In this document: positions 1 to 11,042 of the stretch, piece after piece
Layout: each line of letters opens with the position of its first letter
How positions within the stretch are numbered: position 1 is the stretch's first letter
NCBI GenBank assembly: GCA_024364735.1
Contig: JAGFNQ010000847.1
Coordinates: 333,185 to 397,184 of the forward strand
Reading direction: 5' to 3'
Source of the DNA: Boesenbergia rotunda
Lineage: Eukaryota > Streptophyta > Magnoliopsida > Zingiberales > Zingiberaceae
DNA: 64,000 bases
Translations under genes and position numbers: made by a program
Notes under the pieces: generated by a model
What the model was told of the DNA's origin: nothing
The model's input: only the letters and a program-made list of their open reading frames with translations
Databases searched by the model: none

Positions 1-2006
1 GTTGCTTTTACTTAGCATTCTGGCTAAGTACTCCATGCATATCCCAAACAAATATGGAGAAAGGGGGTCCCCCTGCCTCAGCCCTCTGGCACCTCTGAAT
101 CTACCATACACTCCTCCATTAATGGCTATAGAGAAACTGGTGGTCGTAACACACTCTCGGATCCATGCTACAACTCCCTAGGTGGAAACTGCAGCCCCAC
201 TAGTGCCTCCATCAAGAAATCCCAGTGTACTGTGTCAAAAGCTTTCTGAAGGTCCACCTTGAGTGTGCATCTGGGAGAAATCCTCTTTCTGGTGTAATTC
301 CTCATCAACTCCTGCGCTAAATGTATGTTATCCGTGATGGTCCTGCCTTTAATGAAAGCTGCCTGTGCTGGATGGAAGATCTGCTCTGCAACTACTGCTA
401 ATCTGGAGGCCAGGATCTTCGAGATAACCTTGTAGAAAACTGTGCAACAGGATATGGGCCGGTAGTCTGCAACCTTACTTGGATGTGGCACCTTGGGGAC
501 TAAGGATATAAGTGTGTGGTTCCATTGCTTGAGAAGTTTCCCATGTCTGAAAAATTCATTTACTGCTGTTATAAAATCCCCCTTCACCGTGTCCCATGAA
601 TGTTTGAAAAATTTTGCACCATAACCATCCGATCCAGGAGCTTTTTGATCACCGATATCAAACAAGGCTTCTTTGATTTCTTCTTCAGTAGGCGGCCTTA
701 TCAGATTTGCATGTTGTTCGGCCAATACCATTTTGCCATGTGCAAGGCAGTCTCCCTGTAGTGGGGTTCGCTGCACGCTTGTACCAAGCAAATCACTGAA
801 AGTTGCTGTGAATTCATCCACTATTTCTTCCAAACTTGTTGTTGCTTCACCATTTCTTTTCTCAATCACCACAATCTCTCTTCTTCTGCCTGTTCTTTTG
901 ACTAATGCATGGAAGAAAGTAGTGTTCCTATCAACCTCCTTTAAATACTTGCATTTGGCCTTTTGTGCACAAAATAGGAACTCAGCTTGGCTTAATTGCG
1001 CTGCCTTCTTTTTTGCTTGTTTGTAACTTTCCTCAAACTCCCCCACTGTGTATCCATTTTCCTGTATAACCTGCAACTCCTCATTTGCCTTACTTGCCCT
1101 TTCTTTTATGTGTTGGAAATGCAACCTGTTGAAGACTTTGAATTCCCCTTTTAGCCATGATAGCTTTTGCTTGAATTTAAACTGAGCAGTCCCACTGATA
1201 CCTCGTGTACCGTAGCTGGCCCATTTGTTGTCTACCACTGAGTTGTAGTCTTCATGAGTTGTCCACATGTTATAGTATTTGAAAGGTTTCTTTGTAGGTA
1301 GCTCTTCCCCCATGACAGTAACTAGGCAAGGAGTGTGATCTGATATGTGACCCGGTGCAAGGAAGTTGGCCATCCCTCTTATGTCTTGTTCCATCCACAA
1401 TTTGTTTACCATGCATCTATCAAGCTTACAAAACACTCGTGTGTTTGTCCATGTGTATTTGCATCCGATTTGTGGAAGATCCTCTAAGCCATTTTGAAGA
1501 ACACACTCTTGAAAATCTGAAATCTGGTATTCTGTGATAGGTAAGCCTCCTTGCTTGTCCGAAACTGACAGTGGTGAGTTAAAGTCCCCAAGCAAGATCC
1601 ATGGCATGTGAAGGTCAGCCCCTATGGTGTTCAAAGAGTCCCATAGTCCTCTTCTTGTCTCTGGTTTGAGCTGGCCGTATGTGAAAGTAATGGCACATTG
1701 CTTGTTTGTCATCTTACAACTCAGAATTCCATGTATATGTTGATCAGTCCACTCTTGTACTGCAAAATCAACTCTGTTGGGATCCCATATCACCATTAGC
1801 CGGCTTTTCGGAGCTCCATTTGCTATATAATGTTGCATCTCTAAGCCTTGAAATCTCCTCCTCTTCAAAGTTTGGTAGGCCCTCTCTGTTAGTTTTGTCT
1901 CAAGGATGCCCATGATTGCTACTCTGTGGCGCAGAAAGAAGTTCTGTACTTCTCTCTGTTTGGGGGCTTGGTTGAAGCCCCTCACATTCCAGGAAGCTAT
2001 CTTCAT
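1..2006 (-). pseudogene. LINE ORF2: endonuclease-reverse transcriptase (partial, one frame break)
   Basis: Encodes the nicking and reverse-transcribing enzyme of the LINE. The open part starts with ATG at 2006. Residues 1-230 are an apurinic-type endonuclease: motifs NVRG, ETK, GDFNS and SDH are visible. RT motifs follow from about residue 455: PGSDGYGAKFF, LISLVPKV, DYRPISC, QAAFIKGR and KVDLQKAFDTVHWDFL. The frame closes at a stop near 168-170, but RT coding resumes at once in another frame, with RGLRQGDPLSPYLF around 35-75, and runs to position 1. The break is therefore a one-base-type frameshift around 168-180, not the natural end. The YxDD catalytic motif would lie outside the window. 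Confidence 0.88.
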
Positions 2007-2380
2007 ATGTATGGCGACGGCCTATGCCGTCTGTTCATTTGGCTTCTGGTTTGTACTCTTTCCTCTATTCCATCCCCTGGCTGTCCAATTTTACCATTCT
2101 CTGCCTGCTTTTGCCTGCTGTCTCCCTGGCTACTTACTTTCTGCTCATGAGCTTCCTTATTGCCTTTATGTTCAGTTTTATCTCTGCCTTGTTTTGCTCC
2201 GGCTTGTGGACTTGCTACCTTAGCCTTAGTTCCTTGCCTTTGCATCTGTTCCTTCTGTTGTTTTCCCATTTTCCGGCTATATACATACCTGTTGTAAGTT
2301 GTGCCGGTGATGCTGATACAAATTCAAGTGAGTGCCCTTGTTGCGCATTGATGCAGGCTTGCCCTTCAGAGATCGATCTT
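2007..2380 (-). other. Spacer between LINE ORF1 and ORF2
   Basis: A stretch of 374 bp between the ORF1 stop and the ORF2 start. It holds an 88-codon open frame (2003-2269, minus) rich in Gln, Lys and Glu, whose stop overlaps the ORF2 start region. Its composition is like the tail of ORF1, so it may be a frame-shifted ORF1 C-terminus or a spacer used for re-initiation. No recognisable domain was seen. Confidence 0.5.
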
Positions 2381-4936
2381 TTAGCTGCTCGGGCCCCTAG
2401 TTTGCATCGTCCACTGCATTTCTTGCTCCTTGTTATCTGAGTTGCCTGAGTTCATTTCCGTATCCTCTGAACTTCGTGTGTTCTTTGCATCCTGGATCTT
2501 CTCAGACTCTGCCGTGCTTTCTGTGAATTCATTGCTGTACATATCCAAGTGCCCCTTCATTAATTCTGGATCTGCATTGCAAGCTGCTTCTGTGCCAGAT
2601 TGATGCCCCGTTTCCTCAGTCTGCATGCTCTGATGTATCTGTTCCTTATCAGTTGCCTTAGGATTAGCATTGGTTTTATCTGACATATCAGTTGTATCTG
2701 TTAAGATTTTCCCCATTTCCTGTCTCTGCGTGCCAACTGCTGAAACTTCCATTGCTGTCCCTGTGCCAGAATTATGCTCAGCCGGTACTGTGAGTGTATT
2801 TGTCTTCCTCCCAGTGTTAGATATCTGTGGTGAACTCCTGGCCTTCTCATGCATGTGTTTTCCAAGCTCGGATGCAGGCTGACCTGTTGGGTTGTACTGC
2901 TCAGAATCCTTCCACTGGCTCCTACTTACAGGTTGGTGTTTCTGATGAGCTGATTCTGTCATCTGCATTAACTGTTGTATCATATCCGCATCCATTGCTA
3001 GTTCCTTCTTTCTTTTCCTGGTTTTCTCATGTCTTATTGCCGTGGTTGTGCTTTGCTTCGGCCTTTTCTTTGTTAGCTTGAAGGTTCTAAAATGTTTGAT
3101 CCTTTGTATGGTAGCCCTGTGCTGTTTTAGCGGACTATGGCCATCCATTGCAAAAACTGCCTTCTGAGTATGCTTCGATTTCCTTTCTCGTTTTCTTTTC
3201 TGGATTCTCTGCTCTCGTGCCATTTGTATCTCCTGCGTGTGGTCTTCAACTGAGTCATGAACCTTATTTGCATCTCTTACATGATACGCATCTTTTGCTA
3301 GCAGATACTGTTGCGTGCCAAGGTGCATGCCAGTTTCAGTATCAGTTTCAGTATCAGTTTCAGGAATCAGCAGCCCTTTGCCTTTGTCTGTCTTTCTTCC
3401 TTCACTTTCAGCCCGTTGGTTTTGATCTTTGAGTACCGGTTCCTCTCTGATTATTACCCCTGTGCTTTTGACTCGGATCGTACCATCTCTTCCATTTCTG
3501 TTGCTGCCGCGGATCATTCTGATGGAGTTTGCCTGATCATCTGCCACAGCAGCTTCCAATTCTGCATTCCCACCAGCTCTCCTCTTTTCCAGTTGTGATG
3601 TGGTTGATGTCTGAGCCTGTTGACTGGCCGGGTTAACCTCCACTGCCCGATACTGCATTCGAGCCGGTCGGTTAGCAGCCGGCTGATACTGCCCCTGGCC
3701 TGTGCACCCCTTCCGGTCTGCCTTCCTGAGCCATTTAGTGGTCTGCTGTCTTTTGCTTCTCCTCACTTGCTGGCATGTCCTCTCTTTATTTCCTTTGTTT
3801 CCTTCCGGTATCCGGTCTTTCAGTGCTTCATTTGCTTGCTTGGTGGCCTGATTCAGTGTTTCTCCTTTATTGGCCGTCTGACCAGCACCTGTTGCAAGTG
3901 TGCCATGTGGCGTGGCATTTTCATCCTCATACACTGGATCAGCTCTTGTGGTGATGCGTTGATCAATTTCTCCTTCCTCCTTGTCCTTTTCAGTTTCTGC
4001 ACCTTGTGAACGTGGCAGATCATGTATCAGTTGGGTACAGACCTTGTTTTTGGAAGAGCCTACACGTGCAGTTTGGTTTGGCCTGCTTGCAGAAGCTTCC
4101 TGAAGTCCTGCCCGCTGTGTTGTGCAGTCCTCCTGGTAGTGTCCTAAAGTTTTGCATCTTGAACAAAGTTTCAGAGGCGCCTCAAAGCTTATCTGCAAGT
4201 CCACTTGCCTGCTGTCTGGGAGGGTTACAGGAATTGTATCAGGTAGCGGTTTGGTAACGTCTACTTCCACTAGCACCCTTGCAAAGCTGATCCGGTCCTT
4301 ATCCCTTGTGACCCTGTCAGTATAGAGGGGATTGCCTACCATCGACGCTACTTTGCTCAAGGCAGAGACCGTCCAGCAATCAAGAGGCAAGCCGAAGATC
4401 TGCATCCATAACGGAATTTGCGCCTGGGATTCAATTTGAAAGGTGAAACATTGCGGCATAGCCTTAAGGTATAGAAGGCAGCCATAGGTGATGTATGGTC
4501 CGCCTTGTAAGACCCTATTTGCATCCTCCTTCTGCTCGAACTTGAAGACCAACCAAAGCGTTTGATGGTAGAACATTTTATGTGGCGCCTTCCAGCGCTT
4601 CGTTAGATCCAAAAAAGCTCTCCATCCAGGGAACCTCCCAATGAATCGGCCTATGAGGCAGTGCCCTATTGCTGCGTCGATTGGCTCCATGTCCTGCTGC
4701 GAGAGGGTTACTCTGCCGCCCTGGTTTTTGATTTTGCTGAGCGCCGTCCCCCCCTCACAGTGACGGTTATTCTTGAATAAATCCACCCATTTTTTGGTAT
4801 GCAATGTCTCAGTTTTACTGCCATTTGCAGGTTCTCCCCTTGGCGTTTCTATTGCTTGCCCCCTGCCTGTGTTACTCGGAATTGGATTGACTCGCTGCTG
4901 GAGGTCCCTTTTGTTGTTCCCTGTTCTGCTTGCCAT
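2381..4936 (-). CDS. LINE ORF1: gag-like nucleic-acid-binding protein
   Basis: An 851-aa open frame starting with ATG at 4936. Residues about 75-255 match the DUF4283 type of plant LINE ORF1 (for example QTLWLVFKFEQKEDANRVLQ and IPLWMQIFGLPLDCW). A CCHC zinc knuckle follows at about 258-271 (CSRCKTLGHYQEDC). The remaining ~580 residues are low-complexity, rich in Gln, Lys, Glu and Thr, with a short Thr-Asp/Glu repeat. Such proteins bind the element RNA in the ribonucleoprotein. It lies upstream of ORF2 on the same strand. The long tail is larger than I expect for this family, but no internal stop is seen. Plus-strand open frames across this region are shadows. Confidence 0.85.
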   Translation of the reverse strand: MASRTGNNKRDLQQRVNPIPSNTGRGQAIETPRGEPANGSKTETLHTKKWVDLFKNNRHCEGGTALSKIKNQGGRVTLSQQDMEPIDAAIGHCLIGRFIGRFPGWRAFLDLTKRWKAPHKMFYHQTLWLVFKFEQKEDANRVLQGGPYITYGCLLYLKAMPQCFTFQIESQAQIPLWMQIFGLPLDCWTVSALSKVASMVGNPLYTDRVTRDKDRISFARVLVEVDVTKPLPDTIPVTLPDSRQVDLQISFEAPLKLCSRCKTLGHYQEDCTTQRAGLQEASASRPNQTARVGSSKNKVCTQLIHDLPRSQGAETEKDKEEGEIDQRITTRADPVYEDENATPHGTLATGAGQTANKGETLNQATKQANEALKDRIPEGNKGNKERTCQQVRRSKRQQTTKWLRKADRKGCTGQGQYQPAANRPARMQYRAVEVNPASQQAQTSTTSQLEKRRAGGNAELEAAVADDQANSIRMIRGSNRNGRDGTIRVKSTGVIIREEPVLKDQNQRAESEGRKTDKGKGLLIPETDTETDTETGMHLGTQQYLLAKDAYHVRDANKVHDSVEDHTQEIQMAREQRIQKRKRERKSKHTQKAVFAMDGHSPLKQHRATIQRIKHFRTFKLTKKRPKQSTTTAIRHEKTRKRKKELAMDADMIQQLMQMTESAHQKHQPVSRSQWKDSEQYNPTGQPASELGKHMHEKARSSPQISNTGRKTNTLTVPAEHNSGTGTAMEVSAVGTQRQEMGKILTDTTDMSDKTNANPKATDKEQIHQSMQTEETGHQSGTEAACNADPELMKGHLDMYSNEFTESTAESEKIQDAKNTRSSEDTEMNSGNSDNKEQEMQWTMQTRGPSS

Positions 4937-5798
4937 CGTCCAGTGTCGTGGGGAAGATGTACAGTGATAGTGGTGAGGGTTTTGACCAATTGACTCCCTG
5001 AGTCAGCACTCCTCGAGACCTGACTGTGCGCACCCGTTGACTATGCCTCGACTCTTGTTGCAGAGTAACAAGCTAGTCTATAAGTTAATCGGGTGTTGGA
5101 TCTCGCACTAATGGCTCCCAACACAGTGAATCCGATCCATTTCCGCCATAAATTTCAAAATTTAAACCCACCTACCACCGTTGGAAATCGGGCCTCCACG
5201 TCACCGTTTGCTCGAACCCGGTTGGCTGGCGTGTGCGTAATGTCCGTCAGCGGAGTCAACTCACTGACTTATCCACGTCCTTCGTCTTCGCTCTAGCGTT
5301 CTCCTCCGGCGTCGGTGGTTCCTGCCGCCCACTGCTTCTAGTGCAAGAAAAAGCCCCTGCGCTTCACTCCAGCAGTTCTGGCAGCTCTTGATCACCAGAA
5401 TTTTCACTGCTTTCTTCTTCTCAGCACTGCTACGAGCTAAGCCGGATACACTGTTCCATTGAACTTTCTGGTGGTGGACTGCTGCTGTGCCCCTTCTGGA
5501 GTGATGCTTGGTTCTACTACTGTACTCCAGCCGTACCCCACACCAGATCACTGTTAATGCCGTTAGGACCACACCTACTCTCTTCTACTGGTCGGGTCTG
5601 CCTGCTCTGACCGGTGCGTTCACCGGCGCTGATCTCCGGCGTATCCTGTCACCTGCTCACTGAGCAGGGAAAGCGGCGCTCCCTAAACAGGATCTGCCCG
5701 GCACAGCCCGGTGTTGGCGAGGAATAGAAGACCTAGGCCTTACCTGCCTATGCCTAAAGTGACATTGGTAATGGTGATAATAACCCTAAATCTACCTC
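4937..5798 (-). other. LINE 5' region
   Basis: About 860 bp upstream of ORF1, mixed to GC-rich, with short open frames only (for example 5261-5572 minus) and no recognised domain. By position it is the LINE 5' untranslated and promoter region. Its right edge joins the pararetrovirus at about 5799; no target duplication was identified. Confidence 0.5.
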
Positions 5799-6838
5799 CT
5801 CTCTACTGGTATTGCAGTTCAAATACCAGGAGGTTACTATGGAAGAATAGCAACCAGATCAGGAGCGGTATGGAAACAAGGAATCCATGTAGGAGCTGGT
5901 GTTATTGATCAAGACTACCACGGAGAGGTAAAAATTTTGATATTCAATTTAACTTTTGACAATATCTTGATAGTTAAAGGAGAAGCGGTAGCACAATTAA
6001 TTATTGAAAAGATAAGCCTTCCCGAAGTAATTGAAGTTGTGGAATTCATTGATACTGAAAGAGGTGACAAAGGGTTCAGCTCCACAAGCAACAAGACCGA
6101 TGAAGAACCACAAACAAATAAAAAGGGGAAACAAGTTATCTATGCAACACCTCATGAATATATTACACCTTTAGAAGATGACCAAGAATACTGGCCGGTT
6201 ACACTGCATAAAGACAACCCATCCATGTCCAGAACACGAGACTATTATGAAGATCCTTTTCGAAAATTACTAGAAGGACGAATCTCGGTGGATGAATATT
6301 GTGAAGAACAACAAAGATTGGAGCAGCAACAACGGAATATTCGGCCCTCATGGTGTCTCCCTAAAAATCATTATGTTCTCCAAGATGATGAAGAATGGAC
6401 TAATCAATTCGCGGAAGGTGGTGGGTTATCCCAGGTATCTTCCTCTTCTTCTGACCATGATGATGATGACTTTCATTCTACAGTATGGGACTTTGAAGAA
6501 GAATATATGGCTACCATTAATGATGAAGAACTGGACATGGATTACCTAGTCCAAAGAAGCCAGAAAAGCCTTTTGGCATCTACTTCAACCACATCTGCCT
6601 ATGATCCGCCTAAGGATACAGTCTTGGGCCCACCTCAATTCGCACCAGCAACAGTCAAAAGGGAGGAACCTAATGTTTACAATGATCCAGGATATTATGG
6701 TGCAAGAATTGGGAAACTCCAGCGAGCATACAATAATGAAGCATGGGCATTGCCTTCTGCACAACAACAGACAAGTGCTATGCTCGTACTTCTTGACAAC
6801 ATTGGTTTATATCATAATGTAATTTCCAGGTGGGAGTC
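5799..6838 (+). repeat. Left terminal copy of the viral redundancy
   Basis: Matches 13266-14282 in direct orientation at an offset of 7,467 bp (small indels shift the later part). It covers dUTPase motifs 2-5 and the first part of the coat region. By eye I count about 19 mismatches in the first ~255 aligned bases, so the two copies are clearly diverged. Confidence 0.85.
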
Positions 6839-7427
6839 TATCACTACAAATGTCGTAGACTCAAAGATTTGGGCTGACAACAGATCTAAAGTACAGTATA
6901 TTGAAAACCTACTTGGAGAAACAGAGAAAAAGACCTTTATTCAATGGAGGATGATGTTTCCAGACCAATACGACAGATTGGTCGCAGCGGCGGATGAAAC
7001 GCAGAATGTTCTAACTCAGATCCGAAGAATTATTACTTTAGAAGATCCCGCCTCTGGATCCACAACTGAACAAAATCAAGCATATCTGGATCTGGAAAGA
7101 CTGGTATGCCCGGATACTAAAAGTTTTATTTCTTATATGAATGAATATAAAGTATTGGCAGCTAAAACTGGAAGAATGTTTGTAAACGAAGAACTCTCCA
7201 GTAAGTTCTACCGAAAGATGCCTCCACTTATTGGAAGCTATTTAGAAAGGAAATTCCAAGAAAGACATCAAGGAAACACAATTGGAGTACTGCCAAGGAT
7301 ACACCACGCATACCAGGAATTAAGAGAAATGTGCAAACAGGCATCCCTCCAAAGAAGTTTGAAAGACTTACAATTTGTTCACAGATCCCCTTACCAACAA
7401 ATTACCAGACAAGAAAGTACAGTTTAA
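5799..7427 (+). pseudogene. Viral ORF3 fragment: dUTPase (motifs 2-5) and coat protein region
   Basis: Homology begins near 5799, after dUTPase motif 1. Motif 2 (GRIATRSG, ~5843), motif 3 (GVIDQDY, ~5898), motif 4 (GEAVAQLIIE, ~5980) and motif 5 (RGDKGF, ~6060) are in one frame. The frame stays open through an acidic, Ser/Asp-rich stretch (~6430-6480) into the presumed coat protein core, ending at a stop at 7427. Coding similar to the next block resumes in another frame around 7330-7520, so a frameshift lies near 7370. The coat assignment rests on position before the zinc finger and on general badnavirus order. The 5' part of the domain is cut off by the integration border. Confidence 0.75.
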
Positions 7428-8005
7428 GAAAAGCAAGGACTTACAGGGGTAAGCCTCATAAATCCCATGTAAGGGTAATAAAGAAGAAGTATCAGAATGA
7501 TTGCGCGAAGGTCAGAAAATGAAAATGCTTCATATGCGGGGAGGAAGGTCACTTCGCACGAGAATGCAGAAACAAGATCGGCAATAAAGAAAGGATTGCA
7601 ATGCTAAGCGAGCTTGAGTTACCAGAAGATTATGATGTGGTGTCAGTGGACCCAGAAGAAACTGATAGCGACGCGATATGTAGTGTTTCGGAAGGAGAAC
7701 ATGACACAGAACAATATTGTAGCCTGGTAACAAGTACTCTACCTGAAACTCTATTTGTTCTAATTGGTGAGGACCATGGATGGCAGGTTCAGGTGGATAT
7801 ACCGGAGGAACAGTACAACTGTGAGCATGAATGGAAAGTAAATTCGGAAGTTAGCTCGCAATTCATCAAATGCGCCTTTTGTAAAAGAATTACGGGACAA
7901 AGATCAAGGGGATATTGTGCCAAATGCAATCTGACCACATGCAGTCTTTCTGCAGGCGACTATCTGAAGATGGAACTCAAGCCAGTGCCACCTGCCCCAA
8001 TATAG
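7428..8005 (+). pseudogene. Viral coat/nucleocapsid C-terminal region with two Cys-rich motifs
   Basis: A CCHC zinc knuckle lies at 7526-7570 (CFICGEEGHFAREC), just after an in-frame stop near 7520. A second Cys-rich motif lies at about 7820-7945, with cysteines in CEHEW, CAFCKRI, CAKC and TTC. A CCHC finger followed by a second Cys-rich zone is typical of badnavirus polyproteins, between coat and protease. The open stretch 7601-8005 ends with TAG. In the virus this part would bind nucleic acid during packaging. It is broken by stops on both sides here. Confidence 0.78.
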
Positions 8006-9127
8006 TATGATGATAGAAAATTAATTTCTGAACTAATCGGTTATATTCAATACTTGGTGGCAGAAAACCAAAGACTGAAGGATAAATTAGCAAAAGTAAT
8101 AAAAAGAAATCAAAAGGAAGAGGACCAACTATCTGATGAACTATTGGAAGATTTGCAACAACTATCCCTAGAAGATATCCAGAAAGGAAAAGAGCAAATC
8201 AACATTTCATACCTAGCTGAGCAAGTGATATCAAAGGTATCTACAGAAGGACAAGTAGCACAAAGAGATGTTCTTAACAGGTTGTATAATATCAAAGTAA
8301 ACTTCGAAATCCCAGATGTTCCTGCATTCAGTGTTAATGCAATTCTAGACACTGGTGCTACCTCGTGCTGCATTGATAGAAGGACAATCCCAGGTCAGGC
8401 TACTGAACAAAATTCTTATGTAATTATGATTAATGGAGTTAACTCCCAACAGGAAGCAAGGAGGAAGCTTAAGGCTGGACAAATGATAATTGGGGAAAAC
8501 AGATTCAGAATTCCCTTTACTTATGCCTTTGAAATGACTCTGGGAAAAGGTATACAAATGGTGCTAGGCTGCAACTTCATACGAAGCATGCAAGGTGGAG
8601 TAAGAATTGAAGGCAATGAGATAACTTTTTATAAGAACATTGCCACCATTGCAACTAACCAAAGTACACCAGCAGCCATTGAAGAACTAAATTTGGAGGA
8701 AATAGAATACATCCCGATACAAGATGAAGTATCGTTAGCAGGAATTATCTCTAATCAAAATATTCTTGCTAAACATGGAACTTTGTTACACAGGCTCAAA
8801 GAGCAGGGCTTTATTGGGGAAACCCCGTTGCAGCATTGGTCAAGAAACGGGATCTTATGTAAGATTTATATTATTAATCCTGATATTATCATTCAGGACA
8901 AGCCACTATCAAATGTCACTCCAGCACTAAGGACAGCTTTTGAAAGACATGTTGAAGCCCTCCTGAAGCTAAAAGTAATAAGACCCAGCAAAAGTCGACA
9001 CAAAACAATGGTCATGATAGTCCAGTCTGGGACTTCAGTTGATCTAGCAACCAGCAAAGAGATGAAAGGAAAAGAATGTATGGTCTTCAATTATAGGACT
9101 CGGAATGATAATGCATATAAGGACTAG
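8006..9127 (+). pseudogene. Viral aspartic protease and N-terminal reverse transcriptase
   Basis: Open from 8054 to a stop at 9127. The first ~90 residues are charged and likely helical. The pepsin-type protease motif DTGA is at 8348-8359, within NAILDTGATSCCID, followed by a VLGCNFI segment near 8560 that fits the second protease motif. RT-like sequence begins about 8760. In the virus, the protease cuts the ORF3 polyprotein. Stops at 8003 and 9127 separate this block from its neighbours, so it cannot be made as one polyprotein from this copy. Confidence 0.82.
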
Positions 9128-9622
9128 TACAGCCTGCCGGGAATCAACACTATTCTGAAGAAAGTGGGAAACTCAAGAATATATTCAAAATTTGATCTGA
9201 AATCAAGATTTCATCATATCGCTATGGATCCCACTTCTATTGAATGGATAGCCTTCATCTACCCATCAGGACTTTATGAATGGCTTGTGATGTCATTCGG
9301 ACTAAAAAATGCCCATGCCGTATTCCAACGAAAAATGGATCAATGTTTCAAATGTACGAAAGACTTCATAGCAGTATATATTGATGATATTCTCGTATTT
9401 TCTAATACAGAAAGGGAGCATATAAAACATTTGGAGATAATGCTGAATATTTGCAAAAAGAATAGGCTGGTACTCTCACCAACCAAGTACAAAATCGGTG
9501 TATCCCGAATAGAGTTCCTTGGAGCAGAAATTGGAGAAGGAAAACTGAAGCTTCGGCCTCATATTATCAAGAAGATAACAGATTTCAAAGAGGAACAGTT
9601 GAAAGAGAAGAAGGGACTATGA
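9128..9622 (+). pseudogene. Viral reverse transcriptase core
   Basis: Palm and fingers motifs are visible: FDLKSRFHHIAMD (9190-9230), MSFGLKNAHAVFQ (~9290-9330) and the catalytic YIDD at 9377-9388, followed by FLGAEIGEG (~9518). This enzyme copies the terminally redundant viral RNA into DNA. The frame ends with an in-frame TGA near 9620, and coding continues in the same general order downstream. The catalytic aspartates survive although the frame is broken on both sides. Confidence 0.88.
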
Positions 9623-10579
9623 TCATGGTTAGGAATTCTGAACTATGCTAGAACATATATTCCTAATCTAAGTTCAAAACTAGGCCCCTTATACGAAAAG
9701 ACATCACCCCATGGTGATAAGCGGATGAAGAGTTCTGATTGGGCCCTGATCAGAGAAATAAAAGCGCAGGTCAATAAACTTCCTGACTTAGAAATACCAC
9801 CAGAAGGAGCTTATATAGTCCTTGAAACAGATGGATCGATGTTGGGCTGGGGAGGAGTATGCAAATGGAAACCCACAAAGTACGACCCAAAAGGAATGGA
9901 AAAGATTTGTGCGTATGCACATGGAAAATTCCCAGCAATAAAATAAGTAATTGACGCAGAGATATATGTCGCTATGGAGACGATGGCCGCTCTGAAAATA
10001 CATTTCCTTGACAAAAGGGAAATTACTCTACTGACTCATTGCCAAGCTATTATAAGCCTTCACAATAAGACAGACAGAAACAAACGATCAAGAGTCAGAT
10101 GGCTAGCATTTACCGACTACATAACTGGAATGGGTGTTAAGGTAAAATTTGAACATATTGATGGAAAATTAAATATTCTTGCAGATACTCTCTCTCGACT
10201 AGTGGAGCGGCAAGAAACATTGGCAGTCCTCAGCAACTCCTTTGAAGAAATTATTATTGATGCCATGGAGGAGGCATCAAGTTCCACAAGATTTCCTTTG
10301 CTAAAGAAATATGAGGACCTGATTCATGACACACTACCAAAGATTCTTTTGAAAGAGGAGCATGATAAAAGGAATCAAATGGCAAGGATTGAGGATGAAG
10401 CCATCAGCAATGTGCTAGAGAAGCTTCGAGAGTTGGAACCCATAATGCAAATGAAGGAGTATGACTTCAACAGTCGAAGACACCAAGAAGGAGGTTTTGA
10501 GAGTTATTACCATAAGCATCTCGAAGAAATCCGAGAAAGTAGAAGGGATCTTTTCCAAGAAGTCCAACGCATTCAGTAG
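9623..10579 (+). pseudogene. Viral RNase H and ORF3 C-terminus
   Basis: Contains the thumb/connection segment (9630-9720), then RNase H-type sequence with ETDGS at ~9824-9838 and GWGG after it. A stop near 9946 interrupts it. The tail (9974-10579) includes a basic LLTHCQAII segment and a final ~110-residue highly charged, probably coiled-coil region. RNase H degrades the RNA of the hybrid during viral DNA synthesis. The stop at 10579 precedes the intergenic region, as in badnaviruses. Confidence 0.82.
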
Positions 10580-10866
10580 ATTGGACGTGAAATAAGAAAA
10601 GTGCCCCCGTGAAGCAAATGGTGGGCCCAATTCCTGCAAGCATCCAAAAGAAAGGACATAGGTGTAAAGTTGCTTTAATAAAGGAATGGATTGAGCCTCG
10701 GGGAGCCATCCTTTCCAACCTTATGAGTTGTAACGATAAGCTCCATGAGCTGTAAAGCTTAGTAAGTGCGTTGTAAAGCTTTTATGGCCAGCAAAGGGTG
10801 AATAATTGAGGGACGATGGGACCAAATGAATGGGTACCCGCCTTTGTTATTTCACAACCTTCTCGC

Positions 10867-10876
10867 CTATAAAAGG
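10867..10876 (+). promoter_or_regulatory. Pararetroviral TATA box
   Basis: CTATAAAAGG in the intergenic region, about 110 bp before the AATAAA signal and 165 bp before the primer-binding site. The position fits the promoter of the pregenomic RNA. Activity in this integrated copy is unknown. Confidence 0.7.
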
Positions 10877-10976
10877 TTGTGAGTGTAAGAGGTTTGAGCA
10901 CGCCTTGAGAAACACCAAGACGCTCATTCCTAGAAAGTGTAATCAGCTAGAGTTTGCGAGCTTGCTTTCTTCAAGA

Positions 10977-10982
10977 AATAAA
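10977..10982 (+). terminator. Viral polyadenylation signal AATAAA
   Basis: AATAAA downstream of the TATA box and before the PBS, where Caulimoviridae place the signal that is skipped on the first pass and used on the second. Confidence 0.6.
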
Positions 10983-11030
10983 TCTTGTCATACCCGAGTT
11001 TTAATTTCCTATTGAAGAACGATCTTATTT

Positions 11031-11042
11031 TGGTATCAGAGC
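11031..11042 (+). other. Minus-strand primer-binding site (tRNA-iMet)
   Basis: TGGTATCAGAGC matches the complement of the 3' end of plant initiator tRNA-Met. It is used by badnaviruses as position 1 of the genome. It anchors the circular map of this copy. Confidence 0.88.

Larger units (their letters stand above)
1..5798 (-). mobile_element. L1/Cin4-type LINE, 3' end outside the window
   Basis: A non-LTR retrotransposon read on the minus strand. In transcript order it has a GC-rich 5' region, ORF1 (RNA-binding, gag-like) and ORF2 (endonuclease then reverse transcriptase). The RT continues past position 1, so the rest of RT, the C-terminal zinc finger and the tail are missing from view. The right boundary is set by where pararetrovirus homology begins, near 5799; no target duplication could be checked. 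The order of domains is that of plant L1-clade elements. ORF1 is open and ORF2 has one visible frame break, so the copy is fairly young but probably not autonomous. Confidence 0.88.

Noticed and set aside
673..5296. Many plus-strand open frames of 60-140 codons over the LINE
   Set aside because: They are antisense to ORF1 and ORF2, have no recognisable domains and reflect the composition of the true frames.
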